A stretch of 64,000 bases of DNA from Phascolarctos cinereus (GCF_002099425.1 NW_018344261.1:1823001-1887000); one strand, 5' to 3'; counted from the stretch's first letter, positions 36,647-48,299 are shown. The notes: a model not told the origin generated them from the letters alone. Made by a program: numbers and translations.

Positions 36647-37165
36647 CCCACTTCTGACACCAAGTGTCTCATTTGAAATTTAACAAAGAGATAAACTGAG
36701 GAAAATCTCTGAGTAAGATATCCTTTATTTTGAAGGGCATGTGACCCTATATAGGACCCCAAATTGAAGGAATAATACATTTTTATAAGCATAGAACAAA
36801 GAACAGAACAAAAGTCTTCTAATTGGCCAGCATCACAGAGATGAAAGACCATTATTGGCTGCTTCCAAGAAAGTGGGTATAGCTCACAAATGCCATGAAG
36901 ACCACCTCTCACTATCTCTAAGGAATGCTTTAGAAATTTATAGGTTTGAGCTACTCCCTGAGGTCCCTCATAAGGGTAGTCTTATTGGTGACTGGAGAAC
37001 TCATTAAGATCACCTTAATTGTTAAAGATGGGACAAGATCAGGTTATGCTAGCTTCTCAAGGAGATGCTGAGACAATGTTTTATAAGAGTTTTGAGAACA
37101 GAGTTTTTCTTTAACTAACTGCAATTGTATCCTTAGAAGGGGCGGTTTAGACTTTGGCATACCTA
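36647..37165 (-). mobile_element. ERV-L-type 5' LTR with tRNA-Leu primer-binding site (fossil)
   Basis: On the minus strand an LTR of about 500 bp ends GAGACA at 36665. Two bases later comes TGGTGTCAGAAGTGGG (36662-36647), an exact complement of the 3' end of tRNA-Leu(CAA) with CCA. An AATAAA is present upstream (minus strand, near 36725), and a TATA-like 'cttataaaaatg' precedes it. A Leu primer is the defining trait of class III ERV-L. The outer border (about 37165) is uncertain. The element is old and broken. Confidence 0.75.
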
Positions 37166-37589
37166 ACCTTCTCCACTAAAACCTCAGAGAAAAAGGCATC
37201 CAGTTTTTTAAAAAATCAAATATAAAATATGGGATAAAAATTAATTTTCTCAATCACTAGCTTTCAACTGATCAATTCTAATTTTAAAGGAATTTTTTTG
37301 TAAGCTTCTTCACTTCATTTTCCAAGCTGTTAATTTTTCTTTTCATATCTTCCTTCCCTAGTTCTTGCTTCTTTTCCTATTTTTTCTTCCACTGCTCTCA
37401 TTTAGGCTTTTTTAAAAGTTTAAATAGTATACAAATATTGATTGGTATACTGATACCAGTGATATCACAGGGCCAGTCTCTATCTTCTATCCTTTAAGGC
37501 TTTACATGTTTATATGATTTGATCCTCTCAAGTAGTCATGAAGTAGGGGTCATTAATACTTGTGTTTCAAAGAGATCAAAGAAAGAGGG

Positions 37590-37900
37590 AATGGTATCAC
37601 ATGTACAAAAATATTTTAGAAGTCTTTTTTATTGTAGCAAAGAACTGGGAACGAAGTGATTGCCTGTTAATTAACAAAAGGCAAAACAAATCATAGCTTA
37701 TAAATATAATGGAATATTATTGCTCCTTATCAAATGAGGAAAGGGATGGATTCAAAGAAACCTGGAAAAACTTGTATGAACTGAAGAAGTGAATTAAATG
37801 AAACAAAAGTAGGAAATAGTGAAGAAAAACAACTAGGAAAGACTTAAGAAACTCTGATCAATTGTAATGACCAATCAGTTGTAAAAGACTGATAATGAAA
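37590..37900 (+). mobile_element. Old L1 3' fragment
   Basis: Landmarks 'attgtagcaaagaactggga', 'aatataatggaatattattg' and 'acctggaaaaacttgtatga' of the L1 3' end. Bases 37901-38640 are AT-rich and unassigned. Confidence 0.7.
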
Positions 37901-38649
37901 CATGCTTCCCACCTCTTAGAAAGAGGGACCAGATGTGTAGAATGAGACAACTTCAGACACAGCCAAGATTTAGATTTGTTTTTTGTGACTATACTTTTTT
38001 GTTATAAGGGAGAGTTTTTCTTTTTCTTTTTCTTTGAAGGGAGTATATTTTCAGGGGATGTAATGAGAGCAATGCTAAAAAAAAAAAAAGAAAAGAAATT
38101 ACATTAAAGAATCATTTAAAAATAAATAGAAGAAGAGAATTCAGAAAGGAATACAGGTAATCAGAATTAACTACATTAAGTTTGAATTATGAAAAAATCC
38201 CCCAAATTCTATGTAGTGGAAAAAAACTTTAATACATACTAGAAATTCAGTTTCATATACAACCCCCTTTATCTTTTATATATTTAAATGTTCGTGTTTG
38301 TTGGCGTTTATTAGATGTAAAAAAAGGTAATTAAATATATTAAATGTAAAGAGGGAAGGGATGGGAAAGGTTGCTTTAGACATACATGGAGATGTTCATC
38401 ACCCTTCTGCAGCCTATCATTTTTTTCCAGTGTAATGGAAGGTCCTGACTGGCTAAGACTCCCACCAACTTACTGCAGTTCTTCTAGAAAGAAAGATGGG
38501 CATGATTGGCTGATAGATCCTACCTAGATAACTCAAGAGACACTTTCCCAGAATCCCAAGTTAAGGTGGCTATAGATTGATGACTAAAGTTGCAAGGAAT
38601 ATAATCAGGTACTATTGTCAAGAAACCATTATTCAAATCAAGATATTAG

Positions 38650-39005
38650 AGATCATATACATTCCAACTTGTCCATTTCACAGATAAACAATCTGAAACT
38701 CGGTATGAGTTTTTTCAGTTGGTTAATGGAAGAACCGTAACCAGAATCCAGACCTGACTTCAAATTTAATGCTCTTTCCTGTTGTATTGTGATGCCCCTA
38801 ACTATTCCATCTAGTGTTGCCCTTATTGCTCGTGACAGTAATAATAATAATAATAACGATAGCTCTTAACATTTATTTATATACTGCTTTAAAGTTTGCA
38901 CAAAACTTTTATAAATATTGTCTTACTGTATCTTCACTACTGCCCTGGGATGTAGGTGCTATTAGTAGCCCCATTTAACAGATGAGGAAACTGAATGGCT
39001 AAGGG
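38650..39005 (-). repeat. Two MIR fragments (reverse)
   Basis: One at about 38660-38810 ('catttcacagataaacaatc', 'cagaatccagacctgacttc') and one at about 38845-39005 ('aacatttatttatatactgc', 'aacagatgaggaaactga') with a (TAA)n run between them. Confidence 0.7.
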
Positions 39006-39179
39006 ATAAGAACATAAGCTGTCCATAATGTTTCCTGAGATGGCCCTTATAGTTCAGTTCAACCTTGTATACACTCATAGCAAATGAATACAGTCAAGCA
39101 AAATAAATCCATTCATTAGCTGTGCCTGAAAATGTCTCACTCTGCATTTCTAATCCATCACCTCCTCGTTAGGGGGTGG

Positions 39180-39718
39180 AAAACATGATTCATCCATCAT
39201 GAGTCCTCTATGGTTGTGATTGCTTATTACATTCATCAGAGTTATTGGGTCTTTTTCACAGTTGTTTTCCTAAACATTGTTGTAGTCTTGGTATAAAATG
39301 TTCTCCTGGTTCTGCTCACTTCATTCTGCATTTGTTCATACAAATCTTCCCAGGTTTCTCTGAATCCATCTTTCTTCTTTTCATAAGGAGCAATAATATT
39401 CCATTACATTCACATATTCTAATTGACAGTCTTTCCCCAATTTATTGGCACCCATTTTGATTTCAGTTTTTAAGCACAACTTCTTCCCCCTCCCCATTTA
39501 TTAGTATTTTTTCCAATTACACATAAATATAGTTTTCAACATTCACTTTTATAAGATTTTGAGTTTCAAATTTTTTTCTCCCTACCAGCCCTCCTCCTTT
39601 CCCAAGATGGCATGCAATAGGCTATGCAAGTACAATCATATCAAACATATTTCCACAGTAGTCATGTTGTGAACGAAGAATCAGAACAAAAGAGGAAAAC
39701 CACAAGAAAGAAGAGAGA

Positions 39719-39783
<65 letters not shown>

Positions 39784-40255
39784 TAAGTATGCTTCAATCT
39801 GCATTCAGACTCCATAGTTCTTTCTCTGAATGTGGATAACAATTTCCATTAGGAGTCTTCTGGAATTGTCTTAGATCATTGTATTGCTGAGAAGAGCTAA
39901 GTCTATCAAAGTTGGTTATCCAACAGTGTTGCTGTTACTATGTAGAATGTTCCTGGTTCTACTCACTTCACTCACCATCGGTTCATATATGTCCAGGTTT
40001 TTCTGAAATCCACCTGCCCATCATTTCTTATAGCACTTCTTAGCATTTCTTATAATATTCCATTACATTCATATACCACAACTTGTTCAGCCATTCCCCT
40101 CAATTTCCAATTTCAATGGGCATCTCGTCAATTTACAATTCTTTTCCACCACAAAGAGAGCTGCTATAAATATTTTTGTATATGTGGGTCTTTCCCCCTT
40201 TTTTATCTCTGTGGGATACAAACCTAGCAGTGGTATTCCTGTGTTCACAACTTTC
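39180..40255 (-). mobile_element. L1 3' fragments (reverse), with (GA)n
   Basis: Two adjoining reverse L1 3' ends. The first (to about 39475) has 'ctggttctgctcacttcatt' and 'aataatattccattacattc'. The second (39480-40255) begins with the L1 3'UTR and repeats the same landmarks further on. A pure (GA)n run at 39715-39780 lies in the second copy. Confidence 0.85.
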
Positions 40256-40259
40256 TAAA

Positions 40260-40400
40260 TCAAAGGTTCTTGCCCTTTTTTGTGTGTCATAGATCCCTTT
40301 GGCAATCTGGTGAAGTCTCTGGACCCCTTCTCAGAATGTTTCTTAATGTATAAAATAAAATAGACAAGGTTACAAAGAAAACCAACTTTATTGAAATACT
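40260..40400 (+). mobile_element. hAT-like element fragment
   Basis: 'aaaggttcttgccctttttt', 'gtgtcatagatccctttggc', 'ctggaccccttctcagaatg': the same family as 9335-9770. The right end is missing. Confidence 0.6.
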
Positions 40401-40479
40401 TTTTTTTTAAGGTTCAGGTTAGTTCTTGATTCAACCCTCCTGATCCTACGCCTAGTACTAACATAGCTGTTTTGTATGT

Positions 40480-40615
40480 AACTATGTATGTACATATTCT
40501 GTTTGTCTCTCCTAATACAATATAATAAGCTCTTTGAGAACGGGAACTGTATTTCTTCCCCAGCGCTTGGCGCAGTTCCCGGCACAAAGAGTTGCTTAAT
40601 AAATGCTTATCTTCT
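40480..40615 (+). repeat. L2 3' end next to the H1-7 promoter
   Basis: 'ataataagctctttgagaac', 'cccagcgcttggcgcagttc' and 'gcttaataaatgcttatctt' form the L2 3' terminus. It ends about 140 bp before the H1-7 start codon. Confidence 0.8.
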
Positions 40616-40704
40616 CCTACCTGCCCTCCCCCTCCCCCTCCCCCACCCAACTCCCACCGCTCAGCAAGGCTGAGATTCTGACCCGAGACCCTCCGTAGTA
40701 TCAG

Positions 40705-40751
40705 CCCTTTGTGACGTTTAACCCTTTCCCTATAGTGAAGGGCCAAGTGGG
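40705..40751 (+). promoter_or_regulatory. Proximal H1-7 promoter with CRE-like site
   Basis: TGACGT, a CRE half-site with the neighbouring T's (TTTGTGACGTTTAA), lies at 40712-40717, about 40 bp before the start codon. There is no clear TATA box. CRE-like sites bound by CREM are common in spermatid-expressed genes (family knowledge), which fits the expected testis expression. The function here is inferred. Confidence 0.4.
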
Positions 40752-41795
40752 ATGGTGAAGTCCCAAACCAGCCGCCCCGCGCTAGCGGGAGCAAGGAGCA
40801 CCATGCCCGAGACAACCGATCCCGATGGCGTTTCTAAAGAGATAGTCCCAGAATCGTCGGAAAAGCCTCAAGATACACAAGTGAAGCATCGCCGGCGGTC
40901 GGTGCTCCGAGTTTCCCAGCTCCTGCTGCGGGCCATTGCCGCCCACAAAGGACTGACTCTCACAGTGCTCAAGAAGGAATTTGGCAACGCTGGCTACCAA
41001 GTGCGCAAGAAATGCAGCCGTCATTCCGCCGAGGTGCCCAGGCCAGCGTCGGTGAAAGGCACCTTGCTCCGGGTGAGCGGCAGCAAAGCCGAGGGCTACT
41101 TCAGAGTCTGGAAGAGTCCGAAGCCAATCAAGAAATGTACTAAGAAAACATCTGCGGAGATCGAGGAAGTGAATCAGAATCGCTTCGAGTCCCTGTTTGC
41201 TCGCCGGTATAGGAAGCCTCTTGAGGAGGATTGCCAGTCCGACCCAGGGAACTCGTTCAAACCCGAGACGCCCGAGGGGCCCGAGACTCCCGACCTGTGC
41301 GAAACTCCTCATTCATCCAAGGAGGAAATCTACGTGGAGCAAGTAAATGAAAACCCTGAGGATATGGAGGAGGTCGCGCTGAGCTTGGTCCCCGGATACT
41401 CCCTAAGCCAGAAGGCACCTAAGAAAACGAGGGCAGAGATGGGGCGCAAGGCGAAGCAGCGAAAGATAAAGGAGATGAAGATGAAGGAGAAAGCGAAAAA
41501 CCAGTTGAGGTCGACGGAAGGATCAAAGAGGCCAAAGACAAAGAAAGAGAAGAAAATGAGGATTGAGGAGAACAATAGAGGGAACGAAGACAAGAAAATG
41601 AAGCCAAAGAAGAGAAGGGAGAAGGTGAGGGAGAAGAACGTAGACCCGGAGAAGCAAGGGAAACATAAATGCCGCCGGAACTATTGCCAGAGATACAGCC
41701 CAAACCTGAATCTCGCATCAGCCACGTCGAGCAAGATCCATGAAGGCCATATGAAGGCTCTTGATGGGAGAACAAGGCGACCCTACAAAGTTTGA
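40752..41795 (+). CDS. H1-7: Testis-specific linker histone H1.7 (H1FNT/HANP1)
   Basis: A single-exon, fully open frame of 347 codons. Residues 50-127 form an H1 winged-helix globular domain that closely follows mammalian H1.7 ([49 protein letters not shown]). H1.7 is a spermatid nuclear linker histone that helps chromatin condense during nuclear elongation (family knowledge). The start at 40752 has a good context (GGGATGG); a second ATG at residue 18 (40803) is possible. Residues 131-220 form an acidic, Pro/Glu-rich stretch ([18 protein letters not shown]) that ordinary H1 tails lack. Residues 222-310 are very Lys/Arg-rich ([15 protein letters not shown]), as expected for DNA binding. The human protein, from memory, is about 255 residues, so this one is about 90 longer. 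No histone stem-loop and no strong poly(A) signal are seen directly downstream. GC and CpG content are well above the surroundings. Confidence 0.93.
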   Translation: MVKSQTSRPALAGARSTMPETTDPDGVSKEIVPESSEKPQDTQVKHRRRSVLRVSQLLLRAIAAHKGLTLTVLKKEFGNAGYQVRKKCSRHSAEVPRPASVKGTLLRVSGSKAEGYFRVWKSPKPIKKCTKKTSAEIEEVNQNRFESLFARRYRKPLEEDCQSDPGNSFKPETPEGPETPDLCETPHSSKEEIYVEQVNENPEDMEEVALSLVPGYSLSQKAPKKTRAEMGRKAKQRKIKEMKMKEKAKNQLRSTEGSKRPKTKKEKKMRIEENNRGNEDKKMKPKKRREKVREKNVDPEKQGKHKCRRNYCQRYSPNLNLASATSSKIHEGHMKALDGRTRRPYKV

Positions 41796-43857
41796 CCCCA
41801 AAAGGATTCCTGCCGAAAAGAAAGAGCACGAAAGATATGTGGACATCCTTAGTGTTTGGAGGGGAATCCAGAGCTCTTGAACTGGGCTCTCGTTCCCACT
41901 CAGACCTCCTCTCGGAACAATCTATGCACTCACTGAGTGAAATGGTAGGGAAGTATTTACTATACCTTTTCCCGTGGTCTTTGTGTCATTTTTTTTCTTC
42001 TTCCTTTAATGCTCTGGGAGTGGGACACAGGGAAGGGAAAAGAAAGGTGAAGTAGGGCTGGGTGTGTGGGAAAGTGGAAGATAGGTGAACGTCTCTGGCC
42101 ATCTGGGATCAGCTTTCCTTGCTTATTATAAATCTGAATAGAAAAAAAACTCAAGAAAGGGGAGAGGAAAGAAAGACTAATGCTTTTTAAAACGTGGGTT
42201 TCGTTTTGTGTTTTGTTTGTTCTTTAAATGAAGAGAAGGAATTACCATTGCTTCATTGTGACAGGTAAACTCAGGGATGGAGATCAAGTCAGTTTAACAC
42301 ACACTCTTGGCTTACCTTTGAAACACACTGGGCTGACTTTACCAATTAGGCATAACCTCATCCATTGTGTGGTTTGCAAAAAAGTTGGACAGTTCTCTCA
42401 CATACAAAAATGTCTGGGTTGAAATTCCAGTTATGGTACACACTCTCACAAAACTCCCCTCCATCAGAAATGGTTGGGGACATGAAGTTGACCAGATTTT
42501 AAAATGCAATATTATGGAGTCTTCATTACCTTTCAATATTTAACATAAGGCAATGAGCATTGCCTTTAGCACACAAATAATTATATTGGGGATCCCCAAA
42601 TGAGAATATTATTTTAAAAATGAGAATATTATAAAGGTGGATATGATAACCAGACTGCAGAGTAGAGATTCTGCTTGGGGGAGGGGGGAGGAGTGGAGTT
42701 ATGAAGCTATAAGGATAGGTAGTTCAACGAACTATTAAGAGCCCAAAACTCTGTGTAATGATACACTTATGCCCTAGAAATAGGATGCAAAAAAAAAAAT
42801 CAAATCTCAATATATTTTCATCCAGAGTGTAAGGTTTGAGAATAGTCTGAGAATAGTGTGTATGTCACAGACCAGAGGGGAGATAGAAACCAGGATTCCA
42901 ATGACAGAAACCAGGGAGACCTCAGTTGAGTGCGTGAGGTGGTAACCATGTAAGGATTTAGAGATATAATAATAGGATAGGGAGGAGTGGGACTACTTGT
43001 AATGTGGGAGTAAAGTCCAACTGGCTGTTTCAGGGTATCTCTAGACTGACAACCTTGGTAAGGGTTGCTCCAGTCCCAGGCCTGAGTGTTGCAGGTTTGT
43101 AAACTTATTTTTTAAAGCACTTTATGAAAACTCAAACGATTCTGGAGGTCTGATTCACAAAACTCATGAAAAACTAATATACTCCAGGACCAAGCTCAGC
43201 TCTACCTCCTCCACCAATTTACAAGAAAAACCCCCAGGTGTTTTTGGTAAAGAGTGGGTGATAGTTATTTGAAAAATAGTACACCCAAAATAAGAAGAGG
43301 GGACTTGGAATGAGGCTGGAATGGAAGGCTGGGCAAAGGATGAGATATGTGAAAGAAATGTTTGTGTGGTATATAGCCTTAGTCCTTGTCCATGTTTAGA
43401 GAAAAGAGGCAGGACAGTAGCAAGAGTCACAAAGGCAGCAAAGAACAATATGCTGGCAAACCTTCAGAAAGTTAAATTTCTCAAACTGGAGGATGTCTAA
43501 AGAAGACTGTAAACTGAGAGTGAAAACAAGAAAGTAGCTTTTTTTAAAAAATCTGGTAGAGTGACCCAGAAGTTGCAATCACAGCCAATCTGGGTCAAAT
43601 GAAAACAATATTCAATGTTAGATCTCCTAACACTTAAGAGCTCCTTCAGCTATCCCTAAATTGGGGGTGAGGTAGAGAAAGATTAATAGAGGCCCTAGGA
43701 AGTTTAGACTTAATAGCAGTGCTCTACCTTTACCAAGGGACCTAAGGTTCTTAGGAGCTGGCATCATAGGAATTAACCTGGCTTCTTCCTCTCCTTACAG
43801 CTGTAGGTTTCTCTCCCTAGTTCCTCCCATCCAAATTCTGTTCCATAGGTGTTCCTA
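41796..43857. other. H1-7 downstream flank, no gene seen
   Basis: It contains the likely 3'UTR and about 2 kb of unassigned DNA. No canonical AATAAA lies in the first few hundred bases. The part at about 42830-43010 resembles an old dispersed repeat. Confidence 0.5.
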
Positions 43858-44210
43858 TGTTGTGGTTTGGGGTGCTGGGAACCCCGAAATACAAGAGCAC
43901 AGGGGGGTCTGCCTCAAAAGAATTCAACCACTCAAGCCTTCTTTCAGTCAGAGAAGCAAGGTTATATACACTCTGAATCACGTTCATTTGAAAATTTAAG
44001 CTTCAAATTCATCTATGTCAGAGATACTCCCAATTCTTTGGCAGGGGGTGGGCGGGGTGGGTACTTGGGGGGAGTGAGGAGGGGAGGAGGTCCAGGAAGA
44101 TGATTTGTGGTAGTAAGCTGTTACTTCCACTTTCAGAGTATGTGATTGGTTGAGGGGTTTGAGAAACACAGGATCAAAATTTTCCTCCATCTATTCAAGG
44201 TTGGCTAACA
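43858..44210 (-). mobile_element. Possible solo LTR fossil
   Basis: Ends TGTT…AACA. On the minus strand there is a CCAAT box (AACCAATCACA near 44150) and a TATA-like TATATAAC near 43965, in promoter order. No matching target duplication was found, so the borders and the call are weak. Confidence 0.35.
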
Positions 44211-44532
44211 AGAAGGATATTGGGGGAGAGAAGGCAGATTTTTGTTGAAAAAACGTGTGTATGTTTGTTTGTTTTTTTAAGAAGGATGTGAGAAACCCTG
44301 TTTACAACTCTAAGTTCAATCAATGAGAGCCAATGATTCAGGGTTAAGACTGGTGTTTAAAAAAAAAGTTTCAGAGATTAAAATTTACATTCCCTTTGGG
44401 CAGAGTATGGGCAGATAAGGATGTGATACCCTATATGAACAGAGGGAAGGGAAAGAAAGAAAGGAAAACTGTGTTGCCCAACTAGCCAGTTCCAGTTTGG
44501 TCCCCAGTGGGCAGTTCCTTTTCTACTCACAG

Positions 44533-44705
44533 AGATTGTCCTTCATTCTTGAAGAGAACCATGACATCAGGGAGGTGATGCCATAACATGGAAGTGAATT
44601 GGATTTAAGTGAGGGAGGGCTGTGCAAAGTCACCAGCCTCACCCTCTCCTCCAGAGTAATCTGGGTCCAGTGGCCTGATATAGTGGACAATTGGAGATGT
44701 TCCCC
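44533..44705 (+). repeat. Dispersed repeat, copy 2 (see 7385)
   Basis: 'tcattcttgaagagaaccat', 'gggaggtgatgccataacat', 'gagggctgtgcaaagtcacc' and 'tctgggtccagtggcctgat', in the same order as at 7385-7580. Confidence 0.8.
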
Positions 44706-44899
44706 TACCTGACTCGTATTCTGAATACTTATTTCAGAAAGTGACCTGTCTCCTTACTAGAATGCTCAACCTCTCACACCACAGCTAATTAGTCAGATAT
44801 ATTCCTTCATGCCCCAGCCACCACCCCCACTAGTCCTTAGCCTACTTGAAAATCAGCCAGTCCTATGCTATTCAATTTGTTTCTATAACTTCTCTGTCA

Positions 44900-45110
44900 T
44901 TGTAGAGGTAGTAGTGTATTTAGCTGAGAATCAGAAAGCCCTAGGTTCAAATTCCTGGCCTCTGCAGCCTACTAGTTGTGTGATCCATAGATGAATCAGT
45001 TATCTCTCCTTGCAGCCTTAGTTTCTGCATATAAAGATTGGACTAATTATACCTATCTAATTAGATTATTTTGTAAAGTCCCTTAGCCATGTAATTTTCA
45101 ATTACTGGTT
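44900..45110 (+). repeat. MIR SINE
   Basis: 'ctgagaatcagaaagcccta', 'ggttcaaattcctggcctct', 'actagttgtgtgatcc' and 'tttctgcatataaagattgg' follow the MIR order. Confidence 0.75.
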
Positions 45111-45337
45111 CACCTTTTTTTTTTCTGTTGGTTCTCATCCTAAACTTTGCTTATCACCACCACCACCACTACCATCTTCAATAAAAAACTAAGGAATTGA
45201 ACTGGGAAGTTAGATTGAAGGTGATAAATTCTACTGGAAATCAGGAATGAATCTATTGGTTTCTCTAGTCTTTGGGAGTGATAGTTCAGGATGAACATAG
45301 TAATAATGGGTTCCTTACCATTCAAAAAGATGCTAGG

Positions 45338-45487
45338 AGGGCAGCTAGGCGGCGAAGTGCATAGAGCTCCAGCCTTGGAGTCAGGAGGACCTGAGTTCAA
45401 GTGTGACCTCAGACACTTGACACTTAACTAGCTCTGTGCCTCTGGGCAAGTCACTTAACCCCAATTGCCTCACTAAAAAGGAAAAAA
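45338..45487 (+). repeat. Young marsupial SINE with TSD
   Basis: 'gggcagctaggcggcgaagt', 'ggagtcaggaggacctgagt', 'ctctgggcaagtcacttaac' and an A tail. The duplication AAAAAGATGCTAGG is at 45324-45337 and 45488-45501. Confidence 0.93.
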
Positions 45488-45799
45488 AAAAAGATGCTAG
45501 GTATACACCCTCCTAGGGATAGAATAGTGAATCTTAGCTTACTCCACTTCCATATTATCCAAACTGGAACATGATAATTTGTTCTCCACTTAAAAATACA
45601 GAAAAATGGGGGATTGGGGTGAGGTTGAAAAGAATCTATTAGTTTTATTGACTATTATTAACTTCTGGTAAATCTGAGACTTTGAGAAGAGCCTTTTGTT
45701 GGGAAGATTTGACTTCTTTTCCTCTGATTAATCTTCAGTCTGCCTTTTACCCTTTTGCTCTTACTGGGCTCCAATCTTATGGGCAACTCAAAATTCCTA

Positions 45800-46775
45800 T
45801 TTTCTTTTTTTAATTAATTTATTTTGATTTATCAACAATCACTTGCTTCTGAGTTTAAAACTTTTCTCCCCCCCTCTCCCTACCACCCTCCCCAAGACAG
45901 CTCACAATCTGATATAGGCTATACATATACATTCCTATTAAACATATTTTCACATTAATGATGTAAGAATTAGAACCAATAGGAGGAACTACCAGAAAGA
46001 GGAAACAAAACATAAGAAAAAAATAGCAAATAGTATGCTTTGATCTGCATTCAAACTCCAAAATTCTTTCTTTGGATGTGGAGAGCATTTTCCATCATGA
46101 GGTGAGATGTCTTAGATCCTTGTATTTCTGGGAAGGGTTAAGTTTATCAATATTAGTCACTGCACAACGTGGCTGTTTTGGTGTACAACGTTCTCCTGGT
46201 TCTGCTCACTTCACTCAGTATCAGACCATACAAGTCTTTCCAGGTTTTTCTGAAGTCAGCCTGTTCATCATTTCTTATAGTACAATAGTATTCCATTACA
46301 TTCATATACCACAACTTGTTCAGCCATTCCCCAATTTCCAATTCTTTGCCACCACAAAAAGAGCTGCTATGAATATTTTTGTACATGTGGGTCCTTTTCC
46401 CATTTGTATGATCTCTTTGGGATATAGCTCTAGAAGTGCTATTGCTGGGTCAAAGGGTTTTTTTTTTAGGCAATTGGGGTCAAGTGACTTGCCCAGGGTC
46501 ACCCAGCTAGTAAGTGTCAAGTGTTTGGTCTGATACCACATTTGAACTTAGATCCTCCTGACTTCAGGGCTGATGCTCTATCTGCTGCACCACCTAGCTG
46601 CCCCCCAAAGGGTGTTTTTTTTATAGCTTTAGGTATAGTTCCAAATTGCTCTCCAAAATGGTTGGATCATTTCTCAACTCCACCAATAATGCATTAGTGT
46701 TCCAATTTTCCCACATCTTCTCCAACATTTATCATTTTCTTGTTTTGTCATCTTGGCCAATCAAAATTTCTATTT
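45800..46775 (-). mobile_element. L1 3' end (reverse), interrupted by a SINE
   Basis: It starts in the L1 3'UTR ('tcacaatctgatataggcta', 'aaacatattttcacattaat'). It then runs through the ORF2 C-terminus, whose minus-strand text includes MEYYCTIRNDEQADF, TWKDLYGLILSEVSRT and MFIAALFVVAKNW-like text. It is the same subfamily as 17640-20065. A SINE at 46459-46605 splits it. Confidence 0.9.
46459..46605 (-). repeat. Young SINE (reverse) in L1, TSD CAAAGGGT
   Basis: 'ggcaattggggtcaagtgac', 'cagggtcacccagctagtaa' and 'caccacctagctgcc', with the duplication CAAAGGGT at 46451-46458 and 46606-46613. Confidence 0.92.
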
Positions 46776-47389
46776 TCAAAAGTCTTTTTGAGCACTGAAG
46801 CCTTTCTTTTTCTGTCTTGGTACTCTTGACAACTCTGACTGGGCTGGGAAAGAAACTTGGCACCCACCCAGGCTCTTGGGCTGGCCTTAGTTACTTTCCT
46901 TCTCTGTTGTTACAGTTATTCTGTCAGCGGATTGTATACAGCTTAATTACCAGTTTATTTTGAAGACGATGAGAAAGACTTCCAAGATGAGGGTGAAAGC
47001 TCTGCGCTTTCCAGGAGGCATCTTCCCAAATGCCTGCTCCCAGAAGTAGCCTCTCACTGAGCACTTTCATAGCCTCCATCTCTTTATAGTCGCTAAACCG
47101 ACAGAATAGAATCAATCCTCAGGCGAAGGGAGCCCGACCTCACAGAATCAATCAGCCCCCACTTCACCTGTGCACTGTCTGTGTGTTTCTTTAGCGTCTT
47201 CTCGGGGGCTTTTCACCCCAGCCAGAGAACCTCCAGTCCCAGGCTTGAGACGGATATTCAGCTTGATATTCGAGGGTCTCATTTCACTTTTTCAACACGA
47301 GGAAAATCATTTGAATTTCCCCAGAAAGCCAATTTTGAGCCAAGAGGGCTTGAAAAAAGAAAGCAAATCTCTGCTTATTCTGATTTTTT

Positions 47390-47650
47390 GCCGCTTTCTT
47401 GAACGCCTTTCATCCTAACCCTTCGGGAAGTCAAAGACACAGAGGTCCTGGATTTGGGGACACTAAAAGGGGGTCGTAAGAAACCCCGAGGAGGGTGCTA
47501 AGAGCCTCGGGAGAAACCGAAAAAGCACAACTAAAGCGGCCTCGCTGAGCTGCCAGACAAGCTGGCCGCCGCGAGCGGATTGGTTCTGCTACGTCGCGCT
47601 GGGGCCTATATAAGAAGGTCTGCAGCCACCGCCACAATCTACAGAAGACG
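47390..47650 (+). promoter_or_regulatory. Orphan TATA/CCAAT promoter-like block
   Basis: TATATAAG lies at 47607-47614, with a reversed CCAAT box (GATTGG, 47578-47583) and a CRE-like ACGTCG (47591-47596) about 10-25 bp upstream. Two heat-shock-element-like dimers occur further up: TTCTTGAA near 47397 and TTCGGGAA near 47422. The expected start is near 47640. The next 500 bp are CpG-containing but hold no convincing coding frame. It could drive a noncoding RNA, be a leftover of a lost gene, or be an unspliced 5' exon whose partner I cannot see. Confidence 0.45.
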
Positions 47651-48299
47651 GTGCAAGCAAGCGGTTTGTTTGGACGACGGTATTCTCCACTGCTGGCAAA
47701 CCGTAACTGAACACTTCCACCGAGATCGCGCCCGAAACTGAAATCAGAAGGGATCTCAAGAGCTAAAGTTGCAGGAGGAGCCTGAGATGCCAGCGGGCCT
47801 CTTCCCAGCCTTCAGCATTACCTAAGGAGATTCCTTCCCTGTGGGCTGTTTCCTTCCTAAAGAGGCTTTGTCTCGGGAAGTTCTCCATAATGAGCTTTTG
47901 AGGAACCAGCCTGGACTCAAGGAGAACTCCCAGAAACTCCTCTCTAGAATGATCTGATGATCCAAGGCACAGGTTCTGAAATGTTTCACTTCTTCCAGAT
48001 TCATAAATGCCCCAGGTCTGGGTACAAGGGGACAAACAATATGCAGAAAAGGTCTCCCAGAGAAAGTCATCTGAGAAGCTAATTGCATGCAGCAGGCAAA
48101 AGTACTCCTAGTCAAAATAAGGTGTTGTTGGGTTTTTTTTTAACTTAAAGTAGCAAAGGCTGAAAAAAAGCGAACTAGCAAAGTTTTGAGACGTGTCATT
48201 TACCAAAACCCAAGAAGCTCCAAACGATGTCACCGAGACCCAAGAGGAAACAAGTAAAAAGCAAAGGAAATCAACCCAAAGAATTTAGGGGAATGTCTA

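Noticed and set aside
40782-41829. Long minus-strand open frames across H1-7
   Set aside because: They are antisense shadows of the GC-rich H1-7 gene; the plus frame alone has a histone domain.
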